Origin: Lachnospiraceae bacterium
GTDB lineage: Bacteria; Bacillota; Clostridia; Lachnospirales; Lachnospiraceae
Assembly: GCA_017634455.1 (NCBI GenBank)
Contig: JAGBNK010000013.1
Span: 1 to 36,654 of the forward strand
Reading direction: 5' to 3'
Length of the DNA: 36,654 bases
The notes below the pieces were generated by a model, which saw only the letters and a list, made by a program, of their open reading frames with translations, made no database searches and was not told where the DNA came from. This document shows positions 24,148-34,496 of the stretch, one piece after another. Position 1 is the first letter of the stretch. Each line of letters starts with the position of its first letter. A program made the position numbers and the translations under genes.

Positions 24148-27100
24148 CTATTTAAACAAGTGTAAAATTTCACAAATTATATTTGTGTCATTTGTTTTTG
24201 GAGCTACTACTCTAACTACCTGTTGTGTAACCATGTCATTAGTGCCATTAGCATTGGCAATTCTCTCATCTTCCTTGGTAGCATAGTCAACCATAGTAAC
24301 CTGCTGTACATAGTTTTCTCCAGCTCCAAGCTTCTTAGCCTCTGCCACAAATGTTATATCATCAGCGCATACATAACCTTCCGGAGCGCTAACCTCACGG
24401 AGGATGTAAGCATCTCCACCCTTGAGTAATCCTGAAATCACATGTCCCTGAGTATCCTCAGATACCCACTCATCAATCACCTTGCCTGTGGACTTGTGGA
24501 TCACCTGCAAAGTAGCACCTGCAAGTCTGTTGCCTGATGGATCCAACTTATTGATTTCTACCTTTAATCTAGGCTCATACCATATAATTGAACCATCCTC
24601 GTTAATTGCAGCAGTCTTGTTACCATTACTGATTGTCACAACCTTGGTTCCTGTTACATCTCCAGCTGCATTAGTAGTCTTCTCAAGTTTAAATGTAATA
24701 GGATCCTTTGAAACCTGATATCCTTCAGGCTCATCAATCTCCTTAATCTGATATTCAACACCAGCTACAATACCCTCGAAATTAATCTGGCCATTGGCAT
24801 CTGTTGTAATCTGAGATACCAACTCCCACTTAGGCTCTGTCGGAGCAGCAGCCATTTTAGTGAACAAGCTGAACTTATTCATCTTGATAATTGTAGGTGT
24901 GGATCTGCCAATATAATCACTCATATTGGTATCAGCCTTTCGATAAATACCATATATAGAACCAGCCAAAGTCTTGGATGTATCATCTCTATCTGTCTTT
25001 GTTAATACTACATCTCCTCTATATACATCATTCAAGATTGTAAGTTCAGATGAAGTTGTATAATCTGACAAGCCATTTTCTGTAACCTTGGCCCATACAG
25101 TCTTAGTAGGATCATTTGCTACAGTAACAGCATATCTGGTTTTGTTGATAATAACATTGTTGGCATCATCTACTGAATCAATCTGTACATAATATGTCTT
25201 ACCAACTTCTAGTCCCTGAATATATACTCTACCATCTCTATTTCCAATTTCCTCAGATACAAGTGTAACCTGATTCTTGCTATCAGCAGTTGTCAAATCT
25301 TTACTTGTATCAGGAAGCTCCATTACTGAACTATCATATACCAAACCAGTTACACAGTTTGGGTCCTCATAAATCTTGATATTTACTGCATTAAGAGCTT
25401 CTTCATACTCACCATATTCCTTCTGAATCTTCTCATAAGGTGTGCACAAAGTCTGTATGCTAACCTGGCTCTTAGGATCTTGCATTACAATTGTAGCAAC
25501 CTTCTTTGGATTGATAGAATCTTTTGTACCAAGAGTCTCCTTATCAGCTCCTGAAGTAATATCAACCGTATTATCTGACTTCAAAGTAAATGAAATAGGC
25601 TGTGCTGTAACATATCCAGCTGGAGCTTCGCTCTGTTTCAACTGGTAGTCACCAGGCATCAATCCTTCAATTCTAATCTTGACAGCATCATCTCCATTAA
25701 CTTCTGTTGTATATGTTACATCTCCAACAGGATCAGCGGCTACAACACCATTTTCAACCTCATAGACAGCCAACTTACCATCTGCCAAAGCCTTGTCCTT
25801 CACATCTGTAAGCTCAAGGAAGAATAAACTCTTTCTAGCGCGCATTGTAATCTCATTTACATCTGTCTTGGCAACTTTGCTCTCAACATAACCATCTATA
25901 AGTTCAACAGTACCGTCCTCTGCCACCTTGAAGCTAAACGAATCAATAACATTGTAATTATCATGAGGATCAACAGCTGAAACTGTATACTCATTTCCTA
26001 CAATAAATTCGTTGTCAGCTTCCACAAATCCGTTGGAATCTGTCTTAAAGGTCTTGGAATCTACCACCTGAGGATTTCCTGACTCATCAACCTCATTAAG
26101 TGGACCAGTAATGAGAATCTCTACATCATCCAACTCTTCTGTTGTCTGATTATCATTCTCATCCTCTGCTGTTATACCAAGTACATTTAACTTAATTGAA
26201 GTAGTTTCATCAGCTACTGTTGCTTCCTGACTTAACTGGCCGTCCTTGATTTCATATATACCATGATAATTTGAATCTACAGTATATCCCTTTGGAGCCT
26301 TGGTCTCCTTCACATAATATTTACCCCAGTTCAAATCCTCAAATCTGATTGTACCAGTATATTTACCAGTGGCATCCTTTGTCACATTAGCCTCTTCAAT
26401 TGCCAATGTATAGTTCTTACCATTTCTCTTAACAGGCACATATTGGTCGTTGGAATCCTTGGTATACAATGTATACTCTGCTCCTGCCACAGTTGTTCCC
26501 ATACCTGTCTTGGAAATATCAATATGTCCAGCCACACGCTCATTTCCAACAGTAAGTCCATCTGTTATTACAGTATTATTTACAGCTGCATCCACATCAA
26601 ATCTATAGATGTTATCACCAGCTAAAATCTTATAAGAAGCAGGTGCCTGTGTTTCTGTGAAATAATAATTGCCCAGTGGCAGCTTCTCCACTTCAATCTC
26701 ACCATTTACATCTGTTACCAAAGCTGAAGTATTCACCAAGGTATCAGTAGCTGTATTTGGCTCTGTTCCATTCATCTTGTACAAATCGAACTCAGCGCCC
26801 TGAAGCTTAATAGATGAATCATGTGAATCAACCTTGGTAAGCTTAGCCGTTGCATAAATCTTGGTATTTACCATATTTACATCTGCGCTATAAGCTGTGC
26901 TGCAACCTGTAATTGTCTTCTCATTATTTACACAAACTGCAGTCATATTAGCACTGTTGTCATCTCCATTAGCAACTATAACCTTACCATCAGCACCAAC
27001 TGTTATAGTCTTGGCTGCTCTGTTGCCATGAGAATCCTTGGCATCCAAGTACTCTACTGGAGTAGAATCCTCTGTAATCACATAAGAATCGCCTGTAACC

Positions 27101-30100
27101 AGCACACCCATGAGATTGTAAGCCGAACTGGCACTTGTCCAAGTCTTGCTTGTCTCTCCATCAGCAAATCTATCAGCTGCTGTTGCAGGTGTTATGGTAA
27201 ATGTAACTCCATTTATCACATTGCTATCCTGATCATATTTGTTGAAGTTCACATTGGTAAGAGGATTCACACAATTTACTGTCTTTACCAGGCTTGTAGC
27301 CTTAGTAATATCTGCTGTTGGTATGTCAAATGTATCAACTGTCTTCACCAGTGTATCGAGAATATATCCATCAGGTACACTTGTCTGCTTAATATAATAA
27401 GTCTTCTGCCAATCCAAATCAGTAAATACATTCTGTGTTGTATCAGCATCAATTGTCATTGTAGCAATTGGTGTAGCTCCATCTGTTGTAGGATCCACAT
27501 CATATAATTCATAAGTAGCTCCAACAATATTGGCATTTACCACATTAGAATCATCATCAACACCCTTATCTGTAAGAGCAATTGAAACCTTCTGTGGTGC
27601 ATTAACGAATTTCTCACTACCATTATTTGAAATAGTAACAACTCTCTTGCTTCCATCAACTGGATTAATACTACTATTGTCAACAGTAAACTCTACAGGA
27701 GTTCCGTCAACCTGGTAATTGTTTGGAGCATTCTCCTCAATCACATAATAATTTCCTACTGGAATATCTGTAAATGTAGCAACTCCTGTCGCTGCTGTTG
27801 TGACAGTTTTGATAAATGTATCTGTAGCAATATTTGGCTCTGTTCCATTTTTCTGGTAGAGATTAAACTTAGCTCCAGCTAATAATACATCCTTATTATC
27901 AGCAGCCTTCAGAGAACTAACCTTGGTAATCTTGGCATCAGTCAATACCTTGAGATTCTGAATATTTAACACTCCCGATGCAAGAGTTGATACCATTGCC
28001 TTCTGTCCTGCTACATCAGTTTTGGTAATTACACCATACTTATTAACAGCTACAGTTACTGAATATTTAGTTGAATCATTTACAGGAATATATCCTGCAA
28101 GTTCATTGGTCTCTGTAATTCTATATGTATGTCCAGCAATAAGCTGACCTGTCAGATTCCAGTTTGTTCCATCACTTGTCCAGTCAGGAATTGAATCAAC
28201 TTTCACTCCTGTAGGAATATTAGCATTTACCTCTACAAATCCCTTATCAGAAGCATCCATCCCTGTTGTTATATCTTCTATATGAAGCACAGCTCCAATT
28301 ACATTAGCAGCCTTCTGATCCTTCTTAGTAACCTTGAGAGTTACAATTGGCTCCTTGATTGTCACCAAGGTATTTACACTATCACCCGCATCTGCCTTGG
28401 AAACTGCTGCTGGTGCTGAGGCAGACAACTTCACTTCTCCAGTGAACTTATCTATTGTAAATGTAAATGGCTTAACCGCTGCATATCCATATGGTACAGA
28501 AGTATCAGACTCAGTAACTGTATAAGCCACTCCTGTCTTGAATTTTCCTGCATATGTACCAAATATACCAGTTGTAGCATCAATTGCATTTCCAGCTATA
28601 GTAATAGATGTATCATTACTTCCTACAAATGGCTGCGCCTCTGAAGCAGGCCCTGTAATTGTAAATTTTACCTTTGAATAATCTGTTAATACTTTGCCTG
28701 TTGCATCAGTCTTCTTGAGAGTTACTCTGGTCTGATTATTGGCCAGCTCTCCCTTTAATACTCCTGCCATTTCATTTCCAGAAGCATCCAGATAATGTAC
28801 TGTTCCATCAGACTTTACAACAAACTTCACTGGAGTCTTGTTAGCAACAAAACCATCTGGTGCACTTGTCTCAACAAATGCATATGTACCCCATGGCAGT
28901 TTAGACACTTCAATAGTACCAATACCATCAGATGTTGAATCAACCTGAGTTGATACAGTATTTTGAAGTACATTGGTTGTATCAGCCGCTGTCGCATCAC
29001 CGGTTCCTACGAAATCATATGTACCAGTTGCTGTTTCTTTTACAATAGCCTTCTGTGTATATGTTGTATTACCAAGCTCAGCCTTTGGATAGATAATCAG
29101 ATTAAATTCTGACTGCAATCCAGCTACTGAGATTCCATTGGCATCATATTTGTAAAGTTTATCAAGATTTGCTGTTCCAAGAGCATCCTCTTTTCTCACA
29201 TCTGTGAAGTAGCTGTCTCCTGTTGCAACATCATTAATTACTGGCACAATTGATTTAGGTCCAGGTGTTGTAGCTGTATATCCACCATATACATTTTCAT
29301 CAACTACATAACCTGAAATATCATTACTTCCTTCAATTGCAGCTCCAGTCTCGCTTGCCATTTCCTTGAGATAGTATGTAGCAATATTGTTATTAGAATC
29401 ATATTGGTCAGCCACAAGAGTAATCTGTCCCAATCCATCTGTATATCCCTCAGTTACCAAATCTGTAGATTTGCAATCCTTTGATGAATACAGACCATAA
29501 TGAGCTCCTGCTACAGGAATCTTATTAGTTGCTGTAGATAATTTATCCAACTTGGTAAATGTAAATAATACCTTTGGATAACCAGAACCCCATACGAACT
29601 TCTTGGCCTTGATTGTAGCTGAAGCCGTACACTTCTTATCAGCCACAGCATACTCCAATGTATTTGAATAGCTTGCTACTGCCGACTTATTGATTACAGT
29701 ATCATATGTCAATACATAAGATTCATCCTTGACACCCTTTGGAAGAATCACCTTCAAAGTTGTTGTTCCATCTCTGTGAGATGCAATTGAATAAGCATAA
29801 CTATTTGTTGTAGATTCAGTTGCATCGAGATCACCTGTTATAGCATCTCCAGCAACAATTCCTGTACCATTTTCACCATGCTTACCATAGCTTAACTTAA
29901 TACTCTTTCTATCAATTGTAAGACCAGCAGGAATTGTATCAGTAATAACCTGCTTCTCATCCTCATTGGCAAATGCAGCATTAATATTAATAGTCCATGT
30001 TACATTCGGTGCCTTGGCTCCAGTTCCCTGTACGCCCTTCTTGTCTACGTTCTTGTATTCTACAACTGTACTATTATCATCAAATTTACTTTCCACTGTA

Positions 30101-32733
30101 GCAGACATAGTCTTATCATCTGTGAGAAGCTCATCAGCTTTAATAGTAGCTGTATTATTTACATAAATTTTAACATCTTCATTATTCTGAGTAATTTCAG
30201 TCTTGGCTAAACCAAGAGCATCTTTTCCAGCTTCTGTCATCTGCACATAAATATGAAGAACACCAGCTTCATTAAGAGATGCATTACTATATGTAATCTT
30301 ATTACCATTAATTGCGATACCATCAGCTGTCTTCTCTGACCCAACAACCATATGAGTCACATACTTGTTTGAAGAAGTAGGAACAGCAGCTGCAACTGGC
30401 TCATACCAGCTTTGATCAACAGCAATTCCAGCACCATTATCAACTTTATAATAGAAAGTACTGCTTAAATCATCAGTCAATTCCATATTAGTCAACTGAA
30501 TGCCATTCTTGTTAACTGGAATTGTGAAATGGAAATAAGCTTCATTATTCACATCGTCAAATACTGACTCAACAGTCTTCTCAATAAGTTTATTCTGCAA
30601 TTTCTGACTTACAGTTTTGCTTGTATATGTGTAAGTCATATTATCGCCTTCTATATTGGCAGCCACATCAATTCTAGTAGCCTGATTATATGTAGTTTCA
30701 GATGTAGACTTGAAGAAATCAAGTGCCTTGGTTGTATAGTTAATACGAACCTTGTTAAAGTCAATGCCCTTTGCCTCTAATGCAGATGCATTGAAAGTAA
30801 ATATTCTATCATTTTCAACAATATAGCAAGATGAATCAACTGTAGCATAAGTTCCATCATCTTTCTTATAAGTCACTTCTGGAGTACCAACCAGCTCCTG
30901 TGCACCACCCGCCAAAGCATTTTCTGGAGCAAGTGTAATTTTGGCAGTATCAAATCCTGTCTTGCAAGATGGAGCTACTGACCAGTCAAGAAGTCCTGTA
31001 TCTATATGAGCTCCCTCTGGAGTCTCTGTAATATATGCTGATACGAATACAGCCTTGACTGTAGTATCTTCATATACAACAGATGTTCCACCGGTTCCGC
31101 CGCCACCTGTAGGATAAGATACACTTACAGTTGCTGTATTATCAATTACATTGGTATTCTTACCATCAGCAGATGATGCATTACCATCATCATCCTGACC
31201 TTCTCCTGCATTTACAAAATTAGCAGCAATCTTTGTTCTAAATACAATTACATATTCATGGTTAAATGTATTCTTGAAAGAAATCTTTAATTCCTGTTTA
31301 CTATCTGCATTTATATCATCTGTATAAGATACATTTACAGTATCAGATGCAATAGTCTTGGCTCCTGCATCTCCTGTTGCCTTCAATACAGCAGACTTGG
31401 CAGAAGCATCCTCCTCTGTAGATGTCACATCTGTAATATGAATTCCATAAGTTTCATCAACAGTAAGTCCAAGCATAAGTGTATCATTTACAACTGCAGC
31501 CCATACATTATTGTTGTTTTCATTTAATATAAGAGTCCACTCCATTGTATTAGCATCAATCTGCTTAGCAGACTTCTGAACTGTTGTAACAGTAACATCT
31601 GCTGTAGCCGAAGCTGTAAGCAATGCTGGGTCAGTAGTTGTAACTGTTTCACCAGAGATTGTTGCTGTATTGGCAGCTGTATACTTAGTACCCTTATTTA
31701 ATGTAGCTTCCTTCAATAATCTATTAGTGTACTTGGTATCATATTTCAAAGTAGCTGGTGCAACAAAATCTGTATCAGCAGGAAATGTATATGTCATGCT
31801 TGTTGTATGTGATGCCTCATCTGTTGTTATATCAAATGTAGCATCTATAGAAACCTCAGTTCCATCCGCCTTGGTTCCCTCAATTACTACAGGAACACTT
31901 GTAGCATTTTCACTACCGGCATACATATCCTGAGCATCAAACGTATCTGTCACAGTAACTCCTGCCAGAGATGCTCCTGCACTCTGAGAATCTGTTCCAA
32001 CACTTACTTTCCATGAAGCACCATTTATATCAGTATTTTCTTCACCAGTCTTGGTTACTCCCTTAATATCAGATGTAGCTGCTGGAAATGCTAATTCAAC
32101 CTTGGTTGTATTATTACCAACACCATCTAATAAAACTACATTATGAGCCTCACCAAACTTAGTCACATCAGATATCTGCATCTCCAGGGTAACACCACCG
32201 GCAATATCTGTTATATACTTTGATGGATCAACTGCATTTCCAAAGGTCAATCTCAATGCCTTGTTATTATTTTCCAAAGAAAATGTACCTATTACATAAT
32301 TTCCAACTGCAGTCTTGATTTCTGTTGGAGCGGAAGCAAATTCCATTCCCTCTGGAGCAATAAATTCCAGATAATCTCCCTCAGAAATTTTACGGATATC
32401 ATAATCAACAATACTGAAGGACAAATCAACACCAACAGACTTGATACTGTTGAATGATACATTCTCAGGAATAGAAAATCCTGTTCCTGTAGAAGAGATG
32501 TAGTTTATTTCATCCTTACCTTTTAAAGTATAGAAAACTCCACTCTCAGTATCAGAACCAATAGTCCATGTTATATCATTAATCTTCTCTTTATTAGTAT
32601 CGTCTTCTTTTGTTAAATTAGTTCCTTCAGCAAAAACCTTGCTGATTCCAAATAGATTCATTGGCATAATTGATGCAATCATTGTTATAGCCAAACCTAA
32701 TGCAATTAATCTTTTAATCTTAGAAATTTTCAT
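24148..32733 (-). CDS. Giant Cna-B/SpaA-type adhesin without membrane anchor
   Basis: A 2861-residue surface protein. A signal peptide (1-36) is followed by a collagen-binding A / fimbrial adhesin-like N-terminal region made of several related beta domains (about 40-1050). About 14 Cna-B/SpaA prealbumin-like modules (about 1050-2840) each end in a Tyr-x-x-x-Glu box such as VETSAPDGF, IEENAPNNY, VKETKAPKGY, LKQSEAPAGY and LREVSAPEGY. Such modules usually carry Lys-Asn isopeptide bonds. The C terminus reads VVAPKTNDTNIICEILHLFK and stops: a PKTxD sorting-like motif is present, but the hydrophobic helix and basic tail are missing, and no other frame restores them. AAGGA lies 11 bases before the ATG at 32733. 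No sortase gene is in the window. Confidence 0.92.
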   Translation of the reverse strand: MKISKIKRLIALGLAITMIASIMPMNLFGISKVFAEGTNLTKEDDTNKEKINDITWTIGSDTESGVFYTLKGKDEINYISSTGTGFSIPENVSFNSIKSVGVDLSFSIVDYDIRKISEGDYLEFIAPEGMEFASAPTEIKTAVGNYVIGTFSLENNNKALRLTFGNAVDPSKYITDIAGGVTLEMQISDVTKFGEAHNVVLLDGVGNNTTKVELAFPAATSDIKGVTKTGEENTDINGASWKVSVGTDSQSAGASLAGVTVTDTFDAQDMYAGSENATSVPVVIEGTKADGTEVSIDATFDITTDEASHTTSMTYTFPADTDFVAPATLKYDTKYTNRLLKEATLNKGTKYTAANTATISGETVTTTDPALLTASATADVTVTTVQKSAKQIDANTMEWTLILNENNNNVWAAVVNDTLMLGLTVDETYGIHITDVTSTEEDASAKSAVLKATGDAGAKTIASDTVNVSYTDDINADSKQELKISFKNTFNHEYVIVFRTKIAANFVNAGEGQDDDGNASSADGKNTNVIDNTATVSVSYPTGGGGTGGTSVVYEDTTVKAVFVSAYITETPEGAHIDTGLLDWSVAPSCKTGFDTAKITLAPENALAGGAQELVGTPEVTYKKDDGTYATVDSSCYIVENDRIFTFNASALEAKGIDFNKVRINYTTKALDFFKSTSETTYNQATRIDVAANIEGDNMTYTYTSKTVSQKLQNKLIEKTVESVFDDVNNEAYFHFTIPVNKNGIQLTNMELTDDLSSTFYYKVDNGAGIAVDQSWYEPVAAAVPTSSNKYVTHMVVGSEKTADGIAINGNKITYSNASLNEAGVLHIYVQMTEAGKDALGLAKTEITQNNEDVKIYVNNTATIKADELLTDDKTMSATVESKFDDNSTVVEYKNVDKKGVQGTGAKAPNVTWTININAAFANEDEKQVITDTIPAGLTIDRKSIKLSYGKHGENGTGIVAGDAITGDLDATESTTNSYAYSIASHRDGTTTLKVILPKGVKDESYVLTYDTVINKSAVASYSNTLEYAVADKKCTASATIKAKKFVWGSGYPKVLFTFTKLDKLSTATNKIPVAGAHYGLYSSKDCKSTDLVTEGYTDGLGQITLVADQYDSNNNIATYYLKEMASETGAAIEGSNDISGYVVDENVYGGYTATTPGPKSIVPVINDVATGDSYFTDVRKEDALGTANLDKLYKYDANGISVAGLQSEFNLIIYPKAELGNTTYTQKAIVKETATGTYDFVGTGDATAADTTNVLQNTVSTQVDSTSDGIGTIEVSKLPWGTYAFVETSAPDGFVANKTPVKFVVKSDGTVHYLDASGNEMAGVLKGELANNQTRVTLKKTDATGKVLTDYSKVKFTITGPASEAQPFVGSNDTSITIAGNAIDATTGIFGTYAGKFKTGVAYTVTESDTSVPYGYAAVKPFTFTIDKFTGEVKLSASAPAAVSKADAGDSVNTLVTIKEPIVTLKVTKKDQKAANVIGAVLHIEDITTGMDASDKGFVEVNANIPTGVKVDSIPDWTSDGTNWNLTGQLIAGHTYRITETNELAGYIPVNDSTKYSVTVAVNKYGVITKTDVAGQKAMVSTLASGVLNIQNLKVLTDAKITKVSSLKAADNKDVLLAGAKFNLYQKNGTEPNIATDTFIKTVTTAATGVATFTDIPVGNYYVIEENAPNNYQVDGTPVEFTVDNSSINPVDGSKRVVTISNNGSEKFVNAPQKVSIALTDKGVDDDSNVVNANIVGATYELYDVDPTTDGATPIATMTIDADTTQNVFTDLDWQKTYYIKQTSVPDGYILDTLVKTVDTFDIPTADITKATSLVKTVNCVNPLTNVNFNKYDQDSNVINGVTFTITPATAADRFADGETSKTWTSASSAYNLMGVLVTGDSYVITEDSTPVEYLDAKDSHGNRAAKTITVGADGKVIVANGDDNSANMTAVCVNNEKTITGCSTAYSADVNMVNTKIYATAKLTKVDSHDSSIKLQGAEFDLYKMNGTEPNTATDTLVNTSALVTDVNGEIEVEKLPLGNYYFTETQAPASYKILAGDNIYRFDVDAAVNNTVITDGLTVGNERVAGHIDISKTGMGTTVAGAEYTLYTKDSNDQYVPVKRNGKNYTLAIEEANVTKDATGKYTGTIRFEDLNWGKYYVKETKAPKGYTVDSNYHGIYEIKDGQLSQEATVADETTSIKLNVLGITAEDENDNQTTEELDDVEILITGPLNEVDESGNPQVVDSKTFKTDSNGFVEADNEFIVGNEYTVSAVDPHDNYNVIDSFSFKVAEDGTVELIDGYVESKVAKTDVNEITMRARKSLFFLELTDVKDKALADGKLAVYEVENGVVAADPVGDVTYTTEVNGDDAVKIRIEGLMPGDYQLKQSEAPAGYVTAQPISFTLKSDNTVDITSGADKETLGTKDSINPKKVATIVMQDPKSQVSIQTLCTPYEKIQKEYGEYEEALNAVNIKIYEDPNCVTGLVYDSSVMELPDTSKDLTTADSKNQVTLVSEEIGNRDGRVYIQGLEVGKTYYVQIDSVDDANNVIINKTRYAVTVANDPTKTVWAKVTENGLSDYTTSSELTILNDVYRGDVVLTKTDRDDTSKTLAGSIYGIYRKADTNMSDYIGRSTPTIIKMNKFSLFTKMAAAPTEPKWELVSQITTDANGQINFEGIVAGVEYQIKEIDEPEGYQVSKDPITFKLEKTTNAAGDVTGTKVVTISNGNKTAAINEDGSIIWYEPRLKVEINKLDPSGNRLAGATLQVIHKSTGKVIDEWVSEDTQGHVISGLLKGGDAYILREVSAPEGYVCADDITFVAEAKKLGAGENYVQQVTMVDYATKEDERIANANGTNDMVTQQVVRVVAPKTNDTNIICEILHLFK
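26735..26900 (-). repeat. Diverged module duplicate in adhesin (copy B)
   Basis: This coding stretch contains the phrase FDLYKMNGTEPNTATDTLV. It is the counterpart of the 27810-27960 stretch encoding FNLYQKNGTEPNIATDTFI, about 1.08 kb away. The bases are clearly similar but not identical, so this is an old duplication of one Cna-B module rather than a recent repeat. Confidence 0.7.
27810..27960 (-). repeat. Diverged module duplicate in adhesin (copy A)
   Basis: This is the partner of the copy at 26735-26900, with the shared NGTEPN.ATDT signature at the same place within a Cna-B module. The other modules of the protein lack this signature. Confidence 0.7.
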
Positions 32734-32792
32734 AGTCACCATTTCCTTTGTATTAAAGAGAAGCATTTTTGCTAAATCGACCAGCTCAGATG

Positions 32793-32798
32793 ATTATA
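32793..32798 (-). promoter_or_regulatory. -10 element of the giant adhesin
   Basis: A perfect TATAAT on the minus strand lies about 60 bases before the ATG. No convincing -35 is present at 16-18 bases. A near-palindrome (GTTTTCATATATGAAAC, 32834-32850) lies about 35-50 bases upstream and may be an activator site. Confidence 0.5.
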
Positions 32799-32867
32799 CT
32801 ATCAAAACTGGGACAAGATATGCCCTCTATATGTTTTCATATATGAAACCCTGCTTTTATACACACA

Positions 32868-32897
32868 AAAAGCTCAAGAAACACATCTTGAGCTTTT
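32868..32897. terminator. Terminator between the two surface genes
   Basis: A perfect 12-bp stem AAAAGCTCAAGA/TCTTGAGCTTTT with a 6-base loop lies at 32868-32879 and 32886-32897. T runs are present on both strands, so it can act in both directions. It separates the interrupted surface gene from the giant adhesin, which must have its own promoter. The remaining bases of 32734-33014 hold only that promoter and A/T-rich sequence. Confidence 0.88.
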
Positions 32898-33014
32898 TTG
32901 GCCCCAACATTTGAAATTATATTGGGGTAATATTTAATTGTCAACCGATTTCACAGTTTTTTAGACTTTTTATGAAAATTTTCGTCTATATTTTCGTTAA
33001 TAATATGTTATGTA

Positions 33015-33797
33015 TTACTTTTTCATTTTCTGAGCATAAATATTAATACCAAATACAACTATTACAGCTCCAATCCCCATCATAATCCAATAAATATTAT
33101 TGGTTATATCATCTGTCTTCGGAGACTTTGCCACAAGAACACTCTGTGTTGGTGTAGTTGCTGTAGCAGTTGTAGTCTTCTTGGCAATAGCGAAGTTAGA
33201 GAAACTTGTTACCTTGCCTTCATATGTACCATCCGCAGCATTATATGTAAGAGGAATCTCTTCAAAATTATCGCCATCATGTACATTATGTAAGAGAACT
33301 ATATCCTCTCCACTATAATCATCTAACTTGAGTTTGAGTGTAGCGGCATCATTTAAATCATTCATTTGATTCGCCCATACATCATCATCATTTCCTGTAC
33401 CCTTGAAGAATACCTGATCCATATGTATATCTACATAGGAATCAATCTTGGTTCCTGTACTTGTAGCATATGATTCAAATGCAGTGGTCTTTGTAGATGT
33501 CAACTGAGTATCATCAACGTATAATCTAGCTGAACCTCTGTCTAAAGTACCGGCTGCAAGTTCTACTTCTGCTCCACTGATACTTACGTCAGCTGCATTT
33601 ACCCTTGCTTCATCTTCTACCTTTTCAACATGGGCACCAATATGGAAGTTACCCTTACCAATTTCAAATGAGAATACAGATTCATCACCTGTTCTAACGC
33701 TCTCTCCATTTACATCAAAGGATTTAACCTGATATCCATATTCAGGAGAAATCTTCATTGTTACCCATGAGCCCTCAGGTATAAACATAGAGCCCAT
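33015..33797 (-). pseudogene. Fragment 3: C-terminal domain with sorting signal
   Basis: The last part of the interrupted gene. From the ATG at 33797 (no clear ribosome site) it encodes 260 residues: a beta domain starting MGSMFIPEGSWVTMKI, a Thr-rich linker, then SPKTDD, a hydrophobic helix (IYWIMMGIGAVIVVFGINIY) and KMKK. Alone it has no signal peptide and could not be exported. Confidence 0.7.
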
Positions 33798-33803
33798 CTC
33801 AAT

Positions 33804-34475
33804 TCATGTTGAAAAATTGGTACCTGTGTCTATTTGAATGAATGGATATACAGATGAACCATCTGCTCTCTTCAATTCATCGATTGGCTTAGTCTGCCAA
33901 CCATTAGCACCATCATCATAAGTAACAGATAATAACTCAAGTTCTGAGTGTCCAATATATGTATCATCCCCCGCCATTTGTGGATCACTTGACCACAAGA
34001 AGTTACCAACAAAGCATTCTGACTCTTCTATAGGTCTTAATTGCATATCAATGTTATAAATCTCAGTTGTTCCATCAGTATCAAGGTTATTTGATACAGG
34101 AACATTAATAGTAAAGGCAATTGTCTGTCCATCGATATGTGTAAGATATGAATTACGATTTGAATAATCGATGTAATTAGCAACAGGATAATCTGTTCCA
34201 TTTATATTGATATTCCCCTCAAACATGTTACCCCACACGGTAAAGAAAGTAATATCAACTGTTGTATCTGAGGCATCTCTGGTATATCCAATTACCTGAT
34301 TATTGTACTGAGAAGCATAATTTCCTGCTTCCTCATAATTGTATTGAGAAGCACACTGAGTACGCTGGCCACCATCATTAATATAAACTCCGGCTGTGTA
34401 TACATAATCTGAATACGCTACATGATTTGCATCATCCATACCTACACTATTATCATTATATCTATCTCTAACCAT
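33804..34475 (-). pseudogene. Fragment 2: central domain
   Basis: The middle part of the interrupted gene lies between TAG and TGA. It begins GEWSCHPMVRDRYND in frame. The first ATG (34475) has no proper ribosome site of its own, so independent translation is unlikely. It is rich in Tyr, Asn and Asp, as expected for an extracellular beta domain; family unknown. Confidence 0.65.
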
Positions 34476-34496
34476 TGGATGGCATGACCACTCTCC

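Noticed and set aside
27028..27507. 159-codon open frame on the plus strand inside the adhesin gene
   Set aside because: It is antisense to a well-supported coding sequence, has Cys/Ile/His-rich shadow-like composition and no ribosome site.
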